Source: Bradyrhizobium daqingense (GTDB lineage Bacteria; Pseudomonadota; Alphaproteobacteria; Rhizobiales; Xanthobacteraceae). Taken from it: DNA of 64,000 nt. A program made the translations under genes and the position numbers. Location: assembly GCF_021044685.1 (NCBI RefSeq), contig NZ_CP088014.1, positions 7,922,001 through 7,986,000 of the forward strand, given 5' to 3'. The notes under the pieces are model-generated. The model saw only the letters and a list, made by a program, of their open reading frames with translations, was not told where the DNA came from and ran no database searches. Shown here in pieces: positions 9,084-17,549 of the stretch (position 1 is the first letter of the stretch; each line of letters opens with the position of its first letter).

Positions 9084-9286
9084 TCACGCCAACGAAAAGA
9101 AGCGTTGGTTGCGCAGCCGCGCCAAAATCCATCGCTGCGCGACTTGCACCGCAACTTCGACCTTTGCCTTATCTTTTGGGCGCCGCGGCCGGGCTGCGAG
9201 ATGGCCGTGCCGTAATGGCTTGCCATCTCGGCATAGGTTCGGTTGAGGCCGGGATCGTGGCGGTCGGGATGTGAGCGGCAAGCCAA
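9084..9286 (-). mobile_element. IS21-type istA fragment
   Basis: The translated piece DPGLNRTYAEMASHYGTAI is nearly identical to the integrase-core segment of the complete istA at 19566-20945 in this window. About 65 codons remain, with a frame change in the middle. It is a scrap of a related IS21 element. Confidence 0.7.
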
Positions 9287-9346
9287 GGCCGTCAGTCAGC
9301 GTGGCTCATTGGCATAGCGCAGCTCACCTTACCGCCCGCGCGGACT

Positions 9347-10153
9347 TCACTTCGAAGTCACGGACCAGTTGTTGAAATTGAAGTTCTTTCCCCCCGGGGA
9401 CGAGGTAATCTCGACGCCGTATTGGACGCTACCGACGTTTATGTCGCCAAAGTACCCCTTCGACTTGATCCACTGCAGGATACTCTTGATGTCCACTGTC
9501 CCGCTGTTGGTCTTCGAAGTGCGCAGCAATGAGATGACCTTGTGACCATCGGAGCCTTCGCCTTCAAACACGTTCCAAGTCGCCCCGCCTACATTGACAT
9601 TGCTGTAGACCGGAATCGCCGCACCGGAAGGGGCATAATGATATGAAATGGGCTTAACGTTGCCGCTCCCGTCCGAGTTTCCGGTGTAGTTTGTCCAGAG
9701 CATTATCTCATGTCGGTCTGAGCTGTCCCAGATATCGTAGGCGACATCCCAGGCGCCGCCAGTGGGAACTTCCTGATTGAAGCTCGAGCTCAGAGTGTTG
9801 ATTGAGCTGAGCGGTTTCCCGATATTGAAAGCCACGTGCGGATAGCTCTTGATGCCAGGAGTATTGGGCTGGTTCGACCACACGCTCCACCGGTTGGCTG
9901 CACTCACCGAAATCGTCTGAGGCCCAGGGTGCGGGCCCCATACGTCGTTGTTCCAAGAGTAGCCATCGCGTGAAAAGCTTCCGTATGGAGCGCTCGAACG
10001 CCAAATCGGCGTCTGTGCCGACACAGGCCCGGCAGATGATAATGACCGGGCTTCATTCGCGGCCTGCCTAAATAGATCATGATCCTCCTGTGTCCGGACG
10101 TAACCCGTTGGAGACCCTTGCGCGCCGGCACCGCTTATCCGATTGGAATCCAT
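9347..10153 (-). CDS. gunA2: GH12 family endoglucanase-like type III effector (GunA2-like)
   Basis: A 268-residue protein with a glycoside hydrolase family 12 fold. HEIMLWTNY carries the likely nucleophile Glu149 and GVEITSSPGG the likely acid/base Glu248. The Trp-rich strands (NRWSVWSNQ, GAWDVAYDIW) fit GH12. There is no Sec signal peptide; the Ser/Gln-rich first 60 residues fit a type III secretion signal. A tts box lies about 100 nt upstream on the same strand. B. diazoefficiens secretes a GH12 cellulase, GunA2, by its type III system, and this looks like the same family. It would act on beta-glucans of the plant wall. The frame is intact. Confidence 0.82.
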   Translation of the reverse strand: MDSNRISGAGAQGSPTGYVRTQEDHDLFRQAANEARSLSSAGPVSAQTPIWRSSAPYGSFSRDGYSWNNDVWGPHPGPQTISVSAANRWSVWSNQPNTPGIKSYPHVAFNIGKPLSSINTLSSSFNQEVPTGGAWDVAYDIWDSSDRHEIMLWTNYTGNSDGSGNVKPISYHYAPSGAAIPVYSNVNVGGATWNVFEGEGSDGHKVISLLRTSKTNSGTVDIKSILQWIKSKGYFGDINVGSVQYGVEITSSPGGKNFNFNNWSVTSK

Positions 10154-10250
10154 AAAGCTCTCCTTTCTGATAACAAAATCTCCTGCAGATCCACTAGCGG
10201 GCCCCCTAGTTCAGCATGGGCGGCATCGGCATCTAGAGACCGGGCTTGAA

Positions 10251-10283
10251 TGCTAGGAAGGTTGGCTTTCGAGAAGCTGACGA
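10251..10283 (-). promoter_or_regulatory. tts box (TtsI-binding promoter element)
   Basis: On the minus strand the site reads GTCAGCTTCTCGAAAGC, then a 7-base spacer and CCTAGC, which matches the rhizobial tts-box consensus almost perfectly. It sits about 100 nt ahead of the GH12 effector gene. TtsI, itself induced through NodD and flavonoids, activates such promoters. Confidence 0.85.
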
Positions 10284-10441
10284 GCTCGGGAAGAAGGGTG
10301 GACCCGCGCCCGGATTTGCCGTCTTTCGGATGACAGCAGCCTGGCTGAGACAGTGGCAACGATTGTCCGTCGTCAGACAATTTGAGACTGATCAGGCTTT
10401 TCGAGAAGGGAGGCTCTGGCTCATCAGGGGGCATCGTCAAC

Positions 10442-11152
10442 TTAATCGACCGCCGAGCCGAAGGAGGCGATTCTCAGAGGTCGAGAGTCGGCGATAGCGC
10501 TTGTCATGGAGATCTCGCGCCAAGTCGCAAAGGCTCGCTCGCGCGAAGCACGACGGAAGTCGGCGGTGGCGGCGCCGGGATAGGGGATGTGGAAAAGGTT
10601 CGCGACCTGATCGTGAACGGACAGAAACCGTTGAGCCTGACGGGACGATTTGAAGCGCGTCATGATCCGCTCGCGTCGCCGCGTCGGCTGATGAGAATTC
10701 TCGGCCCGATTGTTGAGAGCTTTGTGCTGGCGATGTTCGACGTGTAAGCCCATCTTCGCCCTCGCAGCGCCGTACGAACGCAGCTTATCCGTGATCATAA
10801 CGCGCGGCGGCGTGCCGGCGGATTTCAAGAGCTTCTTCATGAGCCGCTGCGCAACGCGCGAGTTTCTTCGGCGCTGGATCAAGACGTCAGGAACGAAGCC
10901 ATTCTGGTCGACAGCGCGCCAGAGCCAATGTTGTTCGCCCGCGATCGAGATAACGACTTCGTCCAGATGCCATTTGTCACCGCGAGGGGGAGTGCGCTGG
11001 CGGATCCGATCGGAGAACGGCTTGCCGAATTTCCGTCCCCACTGGCGCACGGTTTCATAGGTCACGCCAATGCCACGCGCCGCCAGCATTTCCTCGACCA
11101 TCCGCAAGCTTAAGGGAAGCCGGAAATATAACCAAACGGGATAACTGATCAC
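10442..11152 (-). CDS. IS6-family transposase
   Basis: A 236-residue DDE transposase with the IS6/IS26 layout: an HTH-like start (MVEEMLAARGIGVTYETVRQ), DKWHLDEVVI and VMITDKLRSY carrying catalytic Asp residues, and NRAENSHQPTRRRE carrying the Glu. The length is normal and the frame complete. Terminal inverted repeats were not confidently located by eye. Confidence 0.85.
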   Translation of the reverse strand: MISYPVWLYFRLPLSLRMVEEMLAARGIGVTYETVRQWGRKFGKPFSDRIRQRTPPRGDKWHLDEVVISIAGEQHWLWRAVDQNGFVPDVLIQRRRNSRVAQRLMKKLLKSAGTPPRVMITDKLRSYGAARAKMGLHVEHRQHKALNNRAENSHQPTRRRERIMTRFKSSRQAQRFLSVHDQVANLFHIPYPGAATADFRRASRERAFATWREISMTSAIADSRPLRIASFGSAVD

Positions 11153-11232
11153 TTCCGGTGCGATGGCGGCGATAAAGAGGGTCCCGGGCGGTCTGCCGGT
11201 CGTCTACCCCTCCGCCGCTCCAATTCGTTAAT

Positions 11233-11650
11233 TTGACGGTACCATTCAATGGACTGTCCCTGTCGAAGGTTGCGGCCGATCTTGCGGCGCACGCCGTCAA
11301 CGGCTGGCCGCCGGAGGTCATCAACGATTTCGGCAATCTCGGCTTTGTCCGACCTGCTGGCATCGTGTTTCTCAGCAACTTATTCGCATGGATGAGCGCT
11401 CATCAAACCAAAATCACGCTCACCAACCTCAGGGGCAAACGCCGTCAGGTTTCTGGACGACTCCCTGTTCTTCGAGCAGCATTGCGGCGCAAAGTTTCGC
11501 CCGGATGCCTCACCACGGTCGACAACGCGACCACTGATGAGGATCGCTCATCAGCGATTGCCATGGCTGGCTGGAACACAACCTTGCTCCTTGGCTGGCT
11601 GCGCGCCTGTCGATCTCTCCCGCGAGCGGCGTGTACAACCGGCCGGTAGC
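11233..11650 (+). pseudogene. Broken gene with an STAS-like/ATPase-type N-terminal segment
   Basis: The frame begins MTVPFNGLSLSKVAADLA and reads a well-formed alpha/beta segment (NDFGNLGFVRPAGIVFLSNL). The register then jumps near 11432 (continuing NAVRFLDDSLFFEQHCG) and again near 11560 (continuing HGWLEHNLAPWLAARLS). At least two frameshifts break it. It resembles the N-terminal part of proteins that carry an STAS-like or histidine-kinase-type ATPase domain; this is a weak assignment. Confidence 0.4.
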
Positions 11651-11656
11651 CGCCAT

Positions 11657-11890
11657 GCCCATCTGATCGCGGGCATCTGGACCGGGTTCAAGGGCGACCG
11701 GGGCACCAAGTCCAAGCCGGCCCCCGGCCCTCACCTCGTTTATGGCTTCCTGACGACCGATGAGGAGCGCGACGTATGGATGCGCGCGCCGCGGGATGAA
11801 GCAAAGGCATTGCAGCGGCCGTTGCCGGATGATGCGCTGAAGATCGTGATGCGCGGCGCGGATAAGGAAGATCAGCCAACAGCAGGGTAG
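11657..11890 (+). pseudogene. SRAP (YedK/HMCES-like) peptidase remnant with an internal deletion
   Basis: The frame reads GIWTGFKGDRGTKSKP, then GPHLVYGFLTT directly followed by DEERDVWMRAP and the tail DDALKIVMRGADKED. In intact SOS-response-associated peptidases about 20 residues, including the active-site His segment (IHPKAMPVIL), lie between the two LTT-like positions. That block is missing, and so is the N-terminal catalytic Cys part. The protein normally crosslinks abasic sites in single-stranded DNA. Confidence 0.65.
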
Positions 11891-12289
11891 CGATGCTTTA
11901 GCGCCGCAATCGGTATGGTGTTATGGGGACAAGAGGTCTGATGTTGTTCAAATCGCCAACAACGGCCGTGCTCATCATCAGCGCACGCCGATGGCCGAAG
12001 CGTTGCATTTCTGCAGGGCGCGGCGTTCGGCATTGCTGCGAACTGCCCGAAACTTCATCTGTATACGAAAGCAATCGCTCAATCGAAAAACGGTATCCGA
12101 GGAGTTCGCCAAGGCAACGCAAAGGAATTTGCAGAGGGCGCGTTTCTGTTCCACGAATTGCTAACTGGCGGAAAAGGAGACGAATGTGATGGCGGCTCGT
12201 GCACCTGCGATAACGTATGCGGCCTTCGCCCCGGTACATGCTACTTCGTGATTGAACCGTCGGAGGTAAAGCCCTGAGTCCGCAATGCT

Positions 12290-12409
12290 TTAAGGCAGCA
12301 CCTTGACGAGATTGGCCCGCTTGCGTGCAGCCAGCTCGACAGCAGCATCGCGCGCCGCTTTGAATGTCATCACTTCCGCTGGCGCGTGCTCATGATCCTT
12401 CTCGATCAT
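12290..12409 (-). CDS. Small hypothetical protein, 39 residues
   Basis: The frame reads M-I-E-K-D-H-E-H-A-P and ends AARKRANLVKVLP. It is too short for a family call but has an ATG, biased high-GC codons and a clean stop. The helical, basic C-terminus looks like a real small protein or the end of a larger one. Confidence 0.35.
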   Translation of the reverse strand: MIEKDHEHAPAEVMTFKAARDAAVELAARKRANLVKVLP

Positions 12410-12437
12410 GGATGAAGCCGCCAAGGAAGCTCGATCT

Positions 12438-12470
12438 TAGTCAGCTTTTCGCAAGCTGCTCCTGCTAGCA
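12438..12470 (+). promoter_or_regulatory. tts box
   Basis: The site reads GTCAGCTTTTCGCAAGCT, spacer, then CTAGCA. One mismatch (GCA for GAA) separates it from the consensus core. It lies about 50 nt before a 67-residue open frame on the same strand. Confidence 0.75.
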
Positions 12471-12518
12471 TGAAGAGGATAGGTCATCTAGGCGACGCCG
12501 CTATCCGGGTGTTACGAC

Positions 12519-12722
12519 ATGAACGCAGACGCAGCCGATATCAATGCAACAGCGTCGCAGGTTGGCGCCCCCTCCGACACCGCCGAGAACGGCGGCGATG
12601 ACACGCGTGCAGCGCTACTGCGCCGAGCATTCGAAAAGGCTCTCGTTTCCGTCGCGACGCAAGTCATAAGCGATTCGCAGTCGGATATGGATGAGGCCAT
12701 GAGCGAGCTTGATGATGGATGA
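12519..12722 (+). CDS. Small tts-box-controlled protein, candidate type III secreted protein
   Basis: A 67-residue acidic protein (MNADAADINATASQVGA at the start, MDEAMSELDDG at the end) with one predicted amphipathic helix in the middle (AALLRRAFEKALVSVATQVI). There is no signal peptide. The only functional evidence is the tts box about 50 nt upstream. Small size, an Ala/Ser/Asp-rich N-terminus and TtsI control resemble needle, rod or small Nop proteins, but I do not recognise a family. Confidence 0.55.
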   Translation: MNADAADINATASQVGAPSDTAENGGDDTRAALLRRAFEKALVSVATQVISDSQSDMDEAMSELDDG

Positions 12723-13437
12723 GCCGATGGTCGGCGCCAGATAGCGATACGGCCGCCTGGTGATTGAATCGAAGACGTGCCAAGTGAGACTTTGGCACAC
12801 GCCAGCAGTTAGATGCGCATTCTATGATCTTTCAGGTCCGCTGCGAACTGCTCCGCGAATCCGAATGCACCTGGATCTTTTTGGCAGCGGGCTGCTGCGA
12901 CGTCCCTTTGGCGTCCCCAACAGCAGACTTTGACGGAAATGGTGATGCTCAAAGCCATGGCGCCTCCGGCTTCGTGAGAGGATGATGGATGTTCTGGGAG
13001 CGCAAGGGTTCACGCCCGGCTTGGTAGGCTAAAGACAGGCAGGGCTCAACGCGAAACAGTGGCTTATGCTTTTGAGCCGAGGGTAGATCGCGCCGCCGAG
13101 GCCGTCCCCAATCCAATCTACGATCTTGGCCGGGATTTTCGCTGCGACGCCTGCATCTGCAGGACGTTGACGTGCAGACAGACCTGAGAGCACCGTTCCC
13201 GTGCAGCGCCTCCATCGCCGGCAACGCGCCGCAGCAATTCTAGCCGGGTAGCCGGGTCTGGAGGCCCTCCGCCCGTTTGTCGGCGCCAAGGCTGCGATTG
13301 CCAAGACAATCTGGCTGTTACCGTCGATCCTAAATCGATAGATCGCCAAGCTGCCCTTCTCGCGGCCGTTTGGCGAAAATGAAAGGCGGGCGCTAGCGCC
13401 CGCTTCCACGAGTTTCCGACATCCCCGGGATCAGGCC
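12723..13437. other. Intergenic stretch with no recognised gene
   Basis: Several overlapping minus-strand frames exist between 12820 and 13440. None has a motif, a good start or consistent codon use. The sequence lies downstream of the NopE gene and may be decayed island DNA. Confidence 0.4.
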
Positions 13438-14976
13438 TCATGCCGGCTGTGCATCGCGACCGAAAATGCGCCGGAACATGGCCTCGCGCATCATCGTCTT
13501 GAAATCCGGCGGCGCATCCGGGTTCTCATTGTGGTTGATCACCGACTGCGTCACCTTGCGTCCGGAGTTGTCAACCCACCCCTGATTTGTCTCATGGATT
13601 GTCTGAGCTCCATCGGACGTCAGCTGATCAAGCGTTCGCCCAGCATTAGACTGCGTGACCTTCAGATTGTTTTTCCCATCCTTGTCGTCGCCGAGTCCCT
13701 CCACAACCATGGCATTGTCGCCGTTGGTGATGGTGAGCTTCGAGGAGATGGTTTTTCCCTTGCCATAATCGACCGTGTCCACCGTAATCTTCGTGCCGTC
13801 GTCGAGCTGGAAGGTCATACCTTTCTTGAAGTCGAAATCGTCCTTGCCGTCGCCATTAGCATCGACGTGAGGATCGCCGTGGATCCTCGAGACATGGCCG
13901 GTCTGGTTGTTCCTAACGGTCCAGGTGCCGTCCTTCTCATCGGCTGTGATCGTATACTTATCACCAAGGTTGATCGTCGCCTTGCCGTCCTTGACCTCGT
14001 GCGACCACACTGGCGCTGGCTGAGATGACGGCGCTGGCGTCTGAGCGACGGCAAACGGAACCATCGCAAGAGGCGGCGGTGGAGGAGGAACGAAGAACAC
14101 GGGTGTTGCACTGGCAGGCGTTGCGCTTGCAGACTGGTAGTTGCCCGGCGCGCGACCCTGTTCGCCGGCATCGATACTCGCCTGATTCACCACGCCGCCG
14201 GCGCCATCGACCCAGCCTTGGCCGCTCTCATGGATCGTCTGGGCACCATCGGGTGTCAGCTCATCAAGAGTCATGCCAGCGTTGGACTGAGTCACCCTCA
14301 GATTGTTTTTGCCATCCTTGTCGTCGCCGAGCCCCTCCACAACCATCGCGTTGTGGCCGTTCGTAATGGTCAGCCTTGAGGAGATGGTCTCACCATTACC
14401 GTAGTCGACATTATTGACGGTAATCTTGGTCCCATCGTCGAGCTGGAAGGTCATATCTTTCTTGAAGTCGAAGTCATCCTTGCCGTCCCCGTTAGCGTCA
14501 ACATGGGGATCGCCATGGATCTTCGTGACATGGCCGGTCTGGTTGTTGCGGACGGTCCAGGTGCCATCCTTCTCATTGGCTGTGATCGTATATTTGTCGC
14601 CGAGGTTGATCGTGGCCTTGCCATCCTTGACCTCATGCGTCCATACCGGATCGACGGAAGGCTCCGAACCCGAACTTTGCTGGCTCAACAGCATGAAAGG
14701 AGGAGGCGGAGCCATCATGTACACGGGAGCAGCCACGACTGGAGTGACGACCGCCGGAGCCACGACAGCGGTTGTGACGCCACCTGCAGGAACGACCACC
14801 GGAGCGACAACGACGGCAGCGCCTGCCGGCAGGTACTGGTAGGCACCCGGCGTGACATACTGTCCCAACAGTGTGCTGAAAGCTGGGCTGGCAACCACCC
14901 CCTCTGACCCCACCCCATTTACCGTCGAATCGAGTGCGCCGACCACGGGGAGACCGGCCACGGGAAGATACGCCAT
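13438..14976 (-). CDS. nopE: NopE-type type III effector with two self-cleaving DUF1521 domains
   Basis: A 512-residue protein with two near-identical DUF1521 (metal ion-inducible autocleavage) domains at about residues 110-265 and 325-485, separated by a Pro-rich linker. Each contains the cleavage motif GDPHVD (155-160 and 367-372) followed by an Asp-rich calcium-binding stretch NGDGKDDFDF. The N-terminus (MAYLPVAGLPV) and overall length match NopE1 of B. japonicum. NopE proteins are secreted by the type III system and cut themselves between D and P when calcium is present. A tts box lies about 210 nt upstream. Whether this is the NopE1 or NopE2 orthologue cannot be settled by eye. Confidence 0.9.
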   Translation of the reverse strand: MAYLPVAGLPVVGALDSTVNGVGSEGVVASPAFSTLLGQYVTPGAYQYLPAGAAVVVAPVVVPAGGVTTAVVAPAVVTPVVAAPVYMMAPPPPFMLLSQQSSGSEPSVDPVWTHEVKDGKATINLGDKYTITANEKDGTWTVRNNQTGHVTKIHGDPHVDANGDGKDDFDFKKDMTFQLDDGTKITVNNVDYGNGETISSRLTITNGHNAMVVEGLGDDKDGKNNLRVTQSNAGMTLDELTPDGAQTIHESGQGWVDGAGGVVNQASIDAGEQGRAPGNYQSASATPASATPVFFVPPPPPPLAMVPFAVAQTPAPSSQPAPVWSHEVKDGKATINLGDKYTITADEKDGTWTVRNNQTGHVSRIHGDPHVDANGDGKDDFDFKKGMTFQLDDGTKITVDTVDYGKGKTISSKLTITNGDNAMVVEGLGDDKDGKNNLKVTQSNAGRTLDQLTSDGAQTIHETNQGWVDNSGRKVTQSVINHNENPDAPPDFKTMMREAMFRRIFGRDAQPA

Positions 14977-15187
14977 TTAGTTCACTCCTGATTGCATCGA
15001 AGAAAGCGGTAAAACTGCGAGCGTTATGCGCACATCAACAGGAAGCATTTCAGGCCGCACCCTTGGCCCGATGGTGAGCGAATGAATGCCTCTCGCCACC
15101 AGCCCCGGCAGCCTCGATGAGCCCCCTCTCTCATCACCTTCGCAGCGGCTCGGCGCGAGCATATCGCGCCCATCGAACTCGCAGGGA

Positions 15188-15221
15188 CTCTACCTGCAGC
15201 ACCTGTCGAAAAGCTGACGAC
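15188..15221 (-). promoter_or_regulatory. tts box upstream of nopE
   Basis: On the minus strand it reads TCGTCAGCTTTTCGACAG, then a spacer to GTAGAG. The first half matches the consensus perfectly and the CCTA half is degraded. It is oriented toward nopE. Confidence 0.7.
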
Positions 15222-15815
15222 AATGAACCACCGACTGAGCATCGCAACCCTCGTAGCATCCGAGGGGTGCGGATCGCATGGTTGCTCGCGGCGGCCGGCC
15301 GTCACGACGGACCATCTCAGGCAACTATCGACGCCCGCCGATCACATGTGATACGTCGCTTCGTTAACATCGATCGACTGTCCGATGTCGGCTGCGCCGA
15401 TCGGTCCTGTTGCATGCGAGATTCACGCCGCTTGCTCTTGATGCAACAATCATCGGGACCGAGAGGCATATCATTCTGTCGATAAGTGACGCGGTCGCCG
15501 CAATTCCGCCAGTCACTCCAGCGGATCTGGGAAGCAGCATTCCAACCGCTCCGGCCACGCCGCTATTGCCGCCAGCGGCGATCCGAAGATTCCGGACGCG
15601 ATCTGTGGGGATACCGGCGATCACACCAACAGCCTCTACAGCATCAGCGCGCGGCCCTAACCAGGCTACCGCCCCACGCCATGAGTCTCCAAAGACTTCA
15701 GATTGGATGACTCAGCGCTGATCGACAAACGCCACAGCCAACCTGTTGGCCGATCGATCCAAGTGCGCGCCTGACCGCGCACGTAGGTCAGAATTTCGCT
15801 GCTAGCCTCACTAGC
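15222..15815. other. Intergenic stretch between nopE and IS5 with no recognised gene
   Basis: Frames such as the one at 15410-15721 are Pro/Ala-rich and lack a ribosome site or family resemblance. No tRNA-like or strong hairpin structure was seen. Confidence 0.4.
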
Positions 15816-15827
15816 TAGGGTCCAGAC

Positions 15828-16280
15828 TCAATTGAGCCAATATGCGACGAGAGCGGCGAGATGAACAGCGGCCAAAAAATTACGGGCGAGCTTGTCATAT
15901 CGCGTGGCGATGCGCCGGAAGTCCTTGAGCCTGCCAAAGCAGCGTTCGATGACATTTCGTCCTTTGTAGGCGCGTTTGTTGAAGCGATGGATGACGACAC
16001 GGTTAGATTTATTGGGGATTACGGGCTTGGCGCCACGACGAATGATTGCGCCGCGAAGCTTGTCGCCATCATACCCTTTGTCGGCGAGGAGCACGCTCAT
16101 GGGTGGCGCGAGCGCCAGGACATCGGGAGCCGCAGCGATATCGGCATCCTGGCCTGGAGTCAGATGCAGGACGACCGGCCGGCAGAGCGGATCGCTCAGC
16201 GCATGGATTTTTGTCGTGCGGCCTCCGCGCGAGCGGCCGATTGCTTGATTGTGCTCCCCCCTTTTCCGCCGGAGCCACAC
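15828..16280 (-). CDS. IS5-family transposase, second frame (copy 1)
   Basis: A 150-residue C-terminal half of the DDE transposase. VLLADKGYDGDKLRGAI carries the second catalytic Asp, and the RNVIERCFGRLKDFRRIATRY box carries the Glu (Y-2-R-3-E signature region). It overlaps the first frame by about 85 nt, which fits programmed frameshifting in IS427-type IS5 elements. Confidence 0.85.
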   Translation of the reverse strand: MWLRRKRGEHNQAIGRSRGGRTTKIHALSDPLCRPVVLHLTPGQDADIAAAPDVLALAPPMSVLLADKGYDGDKLRGAIIRRGAKPVIPNKSNRVVIHRFNKRAYKGRNVIERCFGRLKDFRRIATRYDKLARNFLAAVHLAALVAYWLN

Positions 16281-16588
16281 CGGTGAGCTTTAATCGAGGT
16301 CGAGTCGAGCGACAGTACGACGCCGTCTTCGCCAGGCTTGGCCAGCGCTTCGAAGATTGCGCACCATCGTCCTCGCTTGGCCCAGCGATTGAAGCGATTG
16401 TAGATCGTCGTGTAAGGGCCGTATTCACGTGGACAATCACGCCATCGTGCACCCGATTGCAGCATGTGAATGATGCCGCTGACGATGCGTCGGTCGTCGT
16501 CCCGATCCGGCCCCGTCAGTCCCCTCGGCAGATGCGGTTCGATACGCGCCCATTGCCTGTCGTTCAGCCAAAACAAACCAGCGCGCAT
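16196..16588 (-). CDS. IS5-family transposase, first frame (copy 1)
   Basis: A 130-residue N-terminal half: LNDRQWARIEPHLPRG, then the DUF4096-like region GARWRDCPREYGPYTTIYNR, then the first catalytic Asp in VVLSLDSTSIKAH. The product joins the following frame by frameshifting. Confidence 0.85.
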   Translation of the reverse strand: MRAGLFWLNDRQWARIEPHLPRGLTGPDRDDDRRIVSGIIHMLQSGARWRDCPREYGPYTTIYNRFNRWAKRGRWCAIFEALAKPGEDGVVLSLDSTSIKAHRCGSGGKGGSTIKQSAARAEAARQKSMR

Positions 16589-16722
16589 TCTCTCGCCCCC
16601 GAATCAACACGTAGGCAAGAGAATCACGTGGCGCTATTTAGGTACAGACCCTAGGTGAGGTTGCAGCTGCCGGCAGGTGATGGGCTGCTGCAAAGGATCG
16701 ACCTAATCACCCCGACCGAGAC

Positions 16723-16755
16723 TCGTCAGCTTCTCGAAAGGTAGCCCGCCTAGCG
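16723..16755 (+). promoter_or_regulatory. tts box upstream of the NopA-like operon
   Basis: It reads TCGTCAGCTTCTCGAAAGG, an 8-base spacer, then CCTAGCG. This matches the consensus closely and points toward two small genes starting about 70 nt downstream. Confidence 0.85.
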
Positions 16756-16821
16756 TGAGGCTGCTGAACTCTAGGCGAGCACGTCTATTGAGACGTAACA
16801 AGACGAGCATAGGAGAAAGCG

Positions 16822-17019
16822 ATGGCCGCCGAAAACAAGAACGCCGGCAAAACGGACAACGTACAGCCCAAGACCGTTGGTCTCGGCAAGAGCGCCGAAC
16901 TGAGCCTGAGAAGTCTGGGGGGCGAGCACCGTCTTTCTTTCTATTCCTGCCCCTCGTATCGTCGGCCCGCCCGACGTAGCAGGCCACAACTAACGACTAT
17001 CATAAAGAAAGGTGAATAG
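16822..17019 (+). CDS. Small tts-box-controlled protein ahead of the NopA-like gene
   Basis: A 65-residue, basic protein (MAAENKNAGKTDNVQPKTVG at the start) directly downstream of a strong tts box, with a purine-rich ribosome site (AGGAGAAAGCG) before the ATG. It ends 2 nt before the next gene. The position would fit NopC or another small Nop protein, but I do not recognise the sequence. The last 30 residues are Arg/Ser-rich and could reflect a shifted frame. Confidence 0.5.
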   Translation: MAAENKNAGKTDNVQPKTVGLGKSAELSLRSLGGEHRLSFYSCPSYRRPARRSRPQLTTIIKKGE

Positions 17020-17021
17020 AC

Positions 17022-17213
17022 ATGGCGGTTAATAGTGTTGGCGGTAACGGCGCCGCTCCTGCTACCCAGCAGACCCAGGATGCCGGTTTCCAGAACCAGA
17101 TGGCTGAGTTCGAGCGTGTTAGCCAAAAAGTTCAGGCCCAGGCCGTGGCAATGCGCAGAATTACGACCGAGCTCTCTTCTGAGAAGAAGGTCGCCGACGA
17201 GCGCGTCCAATAA
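17022..17213 (+). CDS. nopA: NopA-like small type III pilus/needle protein
   Basis: A 63-residue protein with a Gly/Ala/Gln-rich start (MAVNSVGGNGAAPATQ) followed by one long helix (FQNQMAEFERVSQKVQAQAV). The size, the single amphipathic helix and the TtsI-controlled position resemble NopA, the rhizobial type III pilin, and needle/rod subunits in general. The ribosome site AAGAAAGGTG is good. Main type III machinery genes are not in the window, so this may be a second copy or a translocated operon. The family call is by resemblance only. Confidence 0.55.
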   Translation: MAVNSVGGNGAAPATQQTQDAGFQNQMAEFERVSQKVQAQAVAMRRITTELSSEKKVADERVQ

Positions 17214-17549
17214 GTCTGCCAAGACGGCGGCTCAGCGCGTCGCTACCGGATCCGCGCAGTGAATGACGAACTCCGGAAGAGCCGTGCGGCAACTGCCGTA
17301 CGGCTTATCTCGTTATTCAGGACATTATCCTGAACGAATCGATCTCTCGAGTTTGAAGTGCATAGCAAAGCCGAGGGGAAGACGACCGCCGTCAGCATGT
17401 GAGTTGGCGCGGGGCCCGGCGCCGATCGGCACGTTAAGCCGTTGACATCATTAATCTGGGCAGGGTCATTCCATCCGCCGATTCACACAAAGCGCCTGAT
17501 CGCCCGCGGCGAAGCGCTGCGCGCGATCGATGGCGACACTCGCGCCTGA
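17214..17549. other. Intergenic stretch, nothing recognised
   Basis: About 335 nt between the NopA-like gene and the EAL fragment. It holds a short plus-strand frame at 17263-17445 without family resemblance. Confidence 0.4.

Larger units (their letters stand above)
15816..16654 (-). mobile_element. IS5-family insertion sequence, copy 1
   Basis: An element of about 840 bp with short terminal inverted repeats beginning TAGGGTC at both ends. It encodes a transposase split into two overlapping frames. A nearly identical copy, with only a handful of base differences, occupies 43554-44391, so both insertions look recent relative to the decay around them. Confidence 0.85.

Noticed and set aside
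15410..15721. 103-residue Pro/Ala-rich plus-strand frame between nopE and IS5
   Set aside because: It has no start signal, motif or tts box in its orientation.
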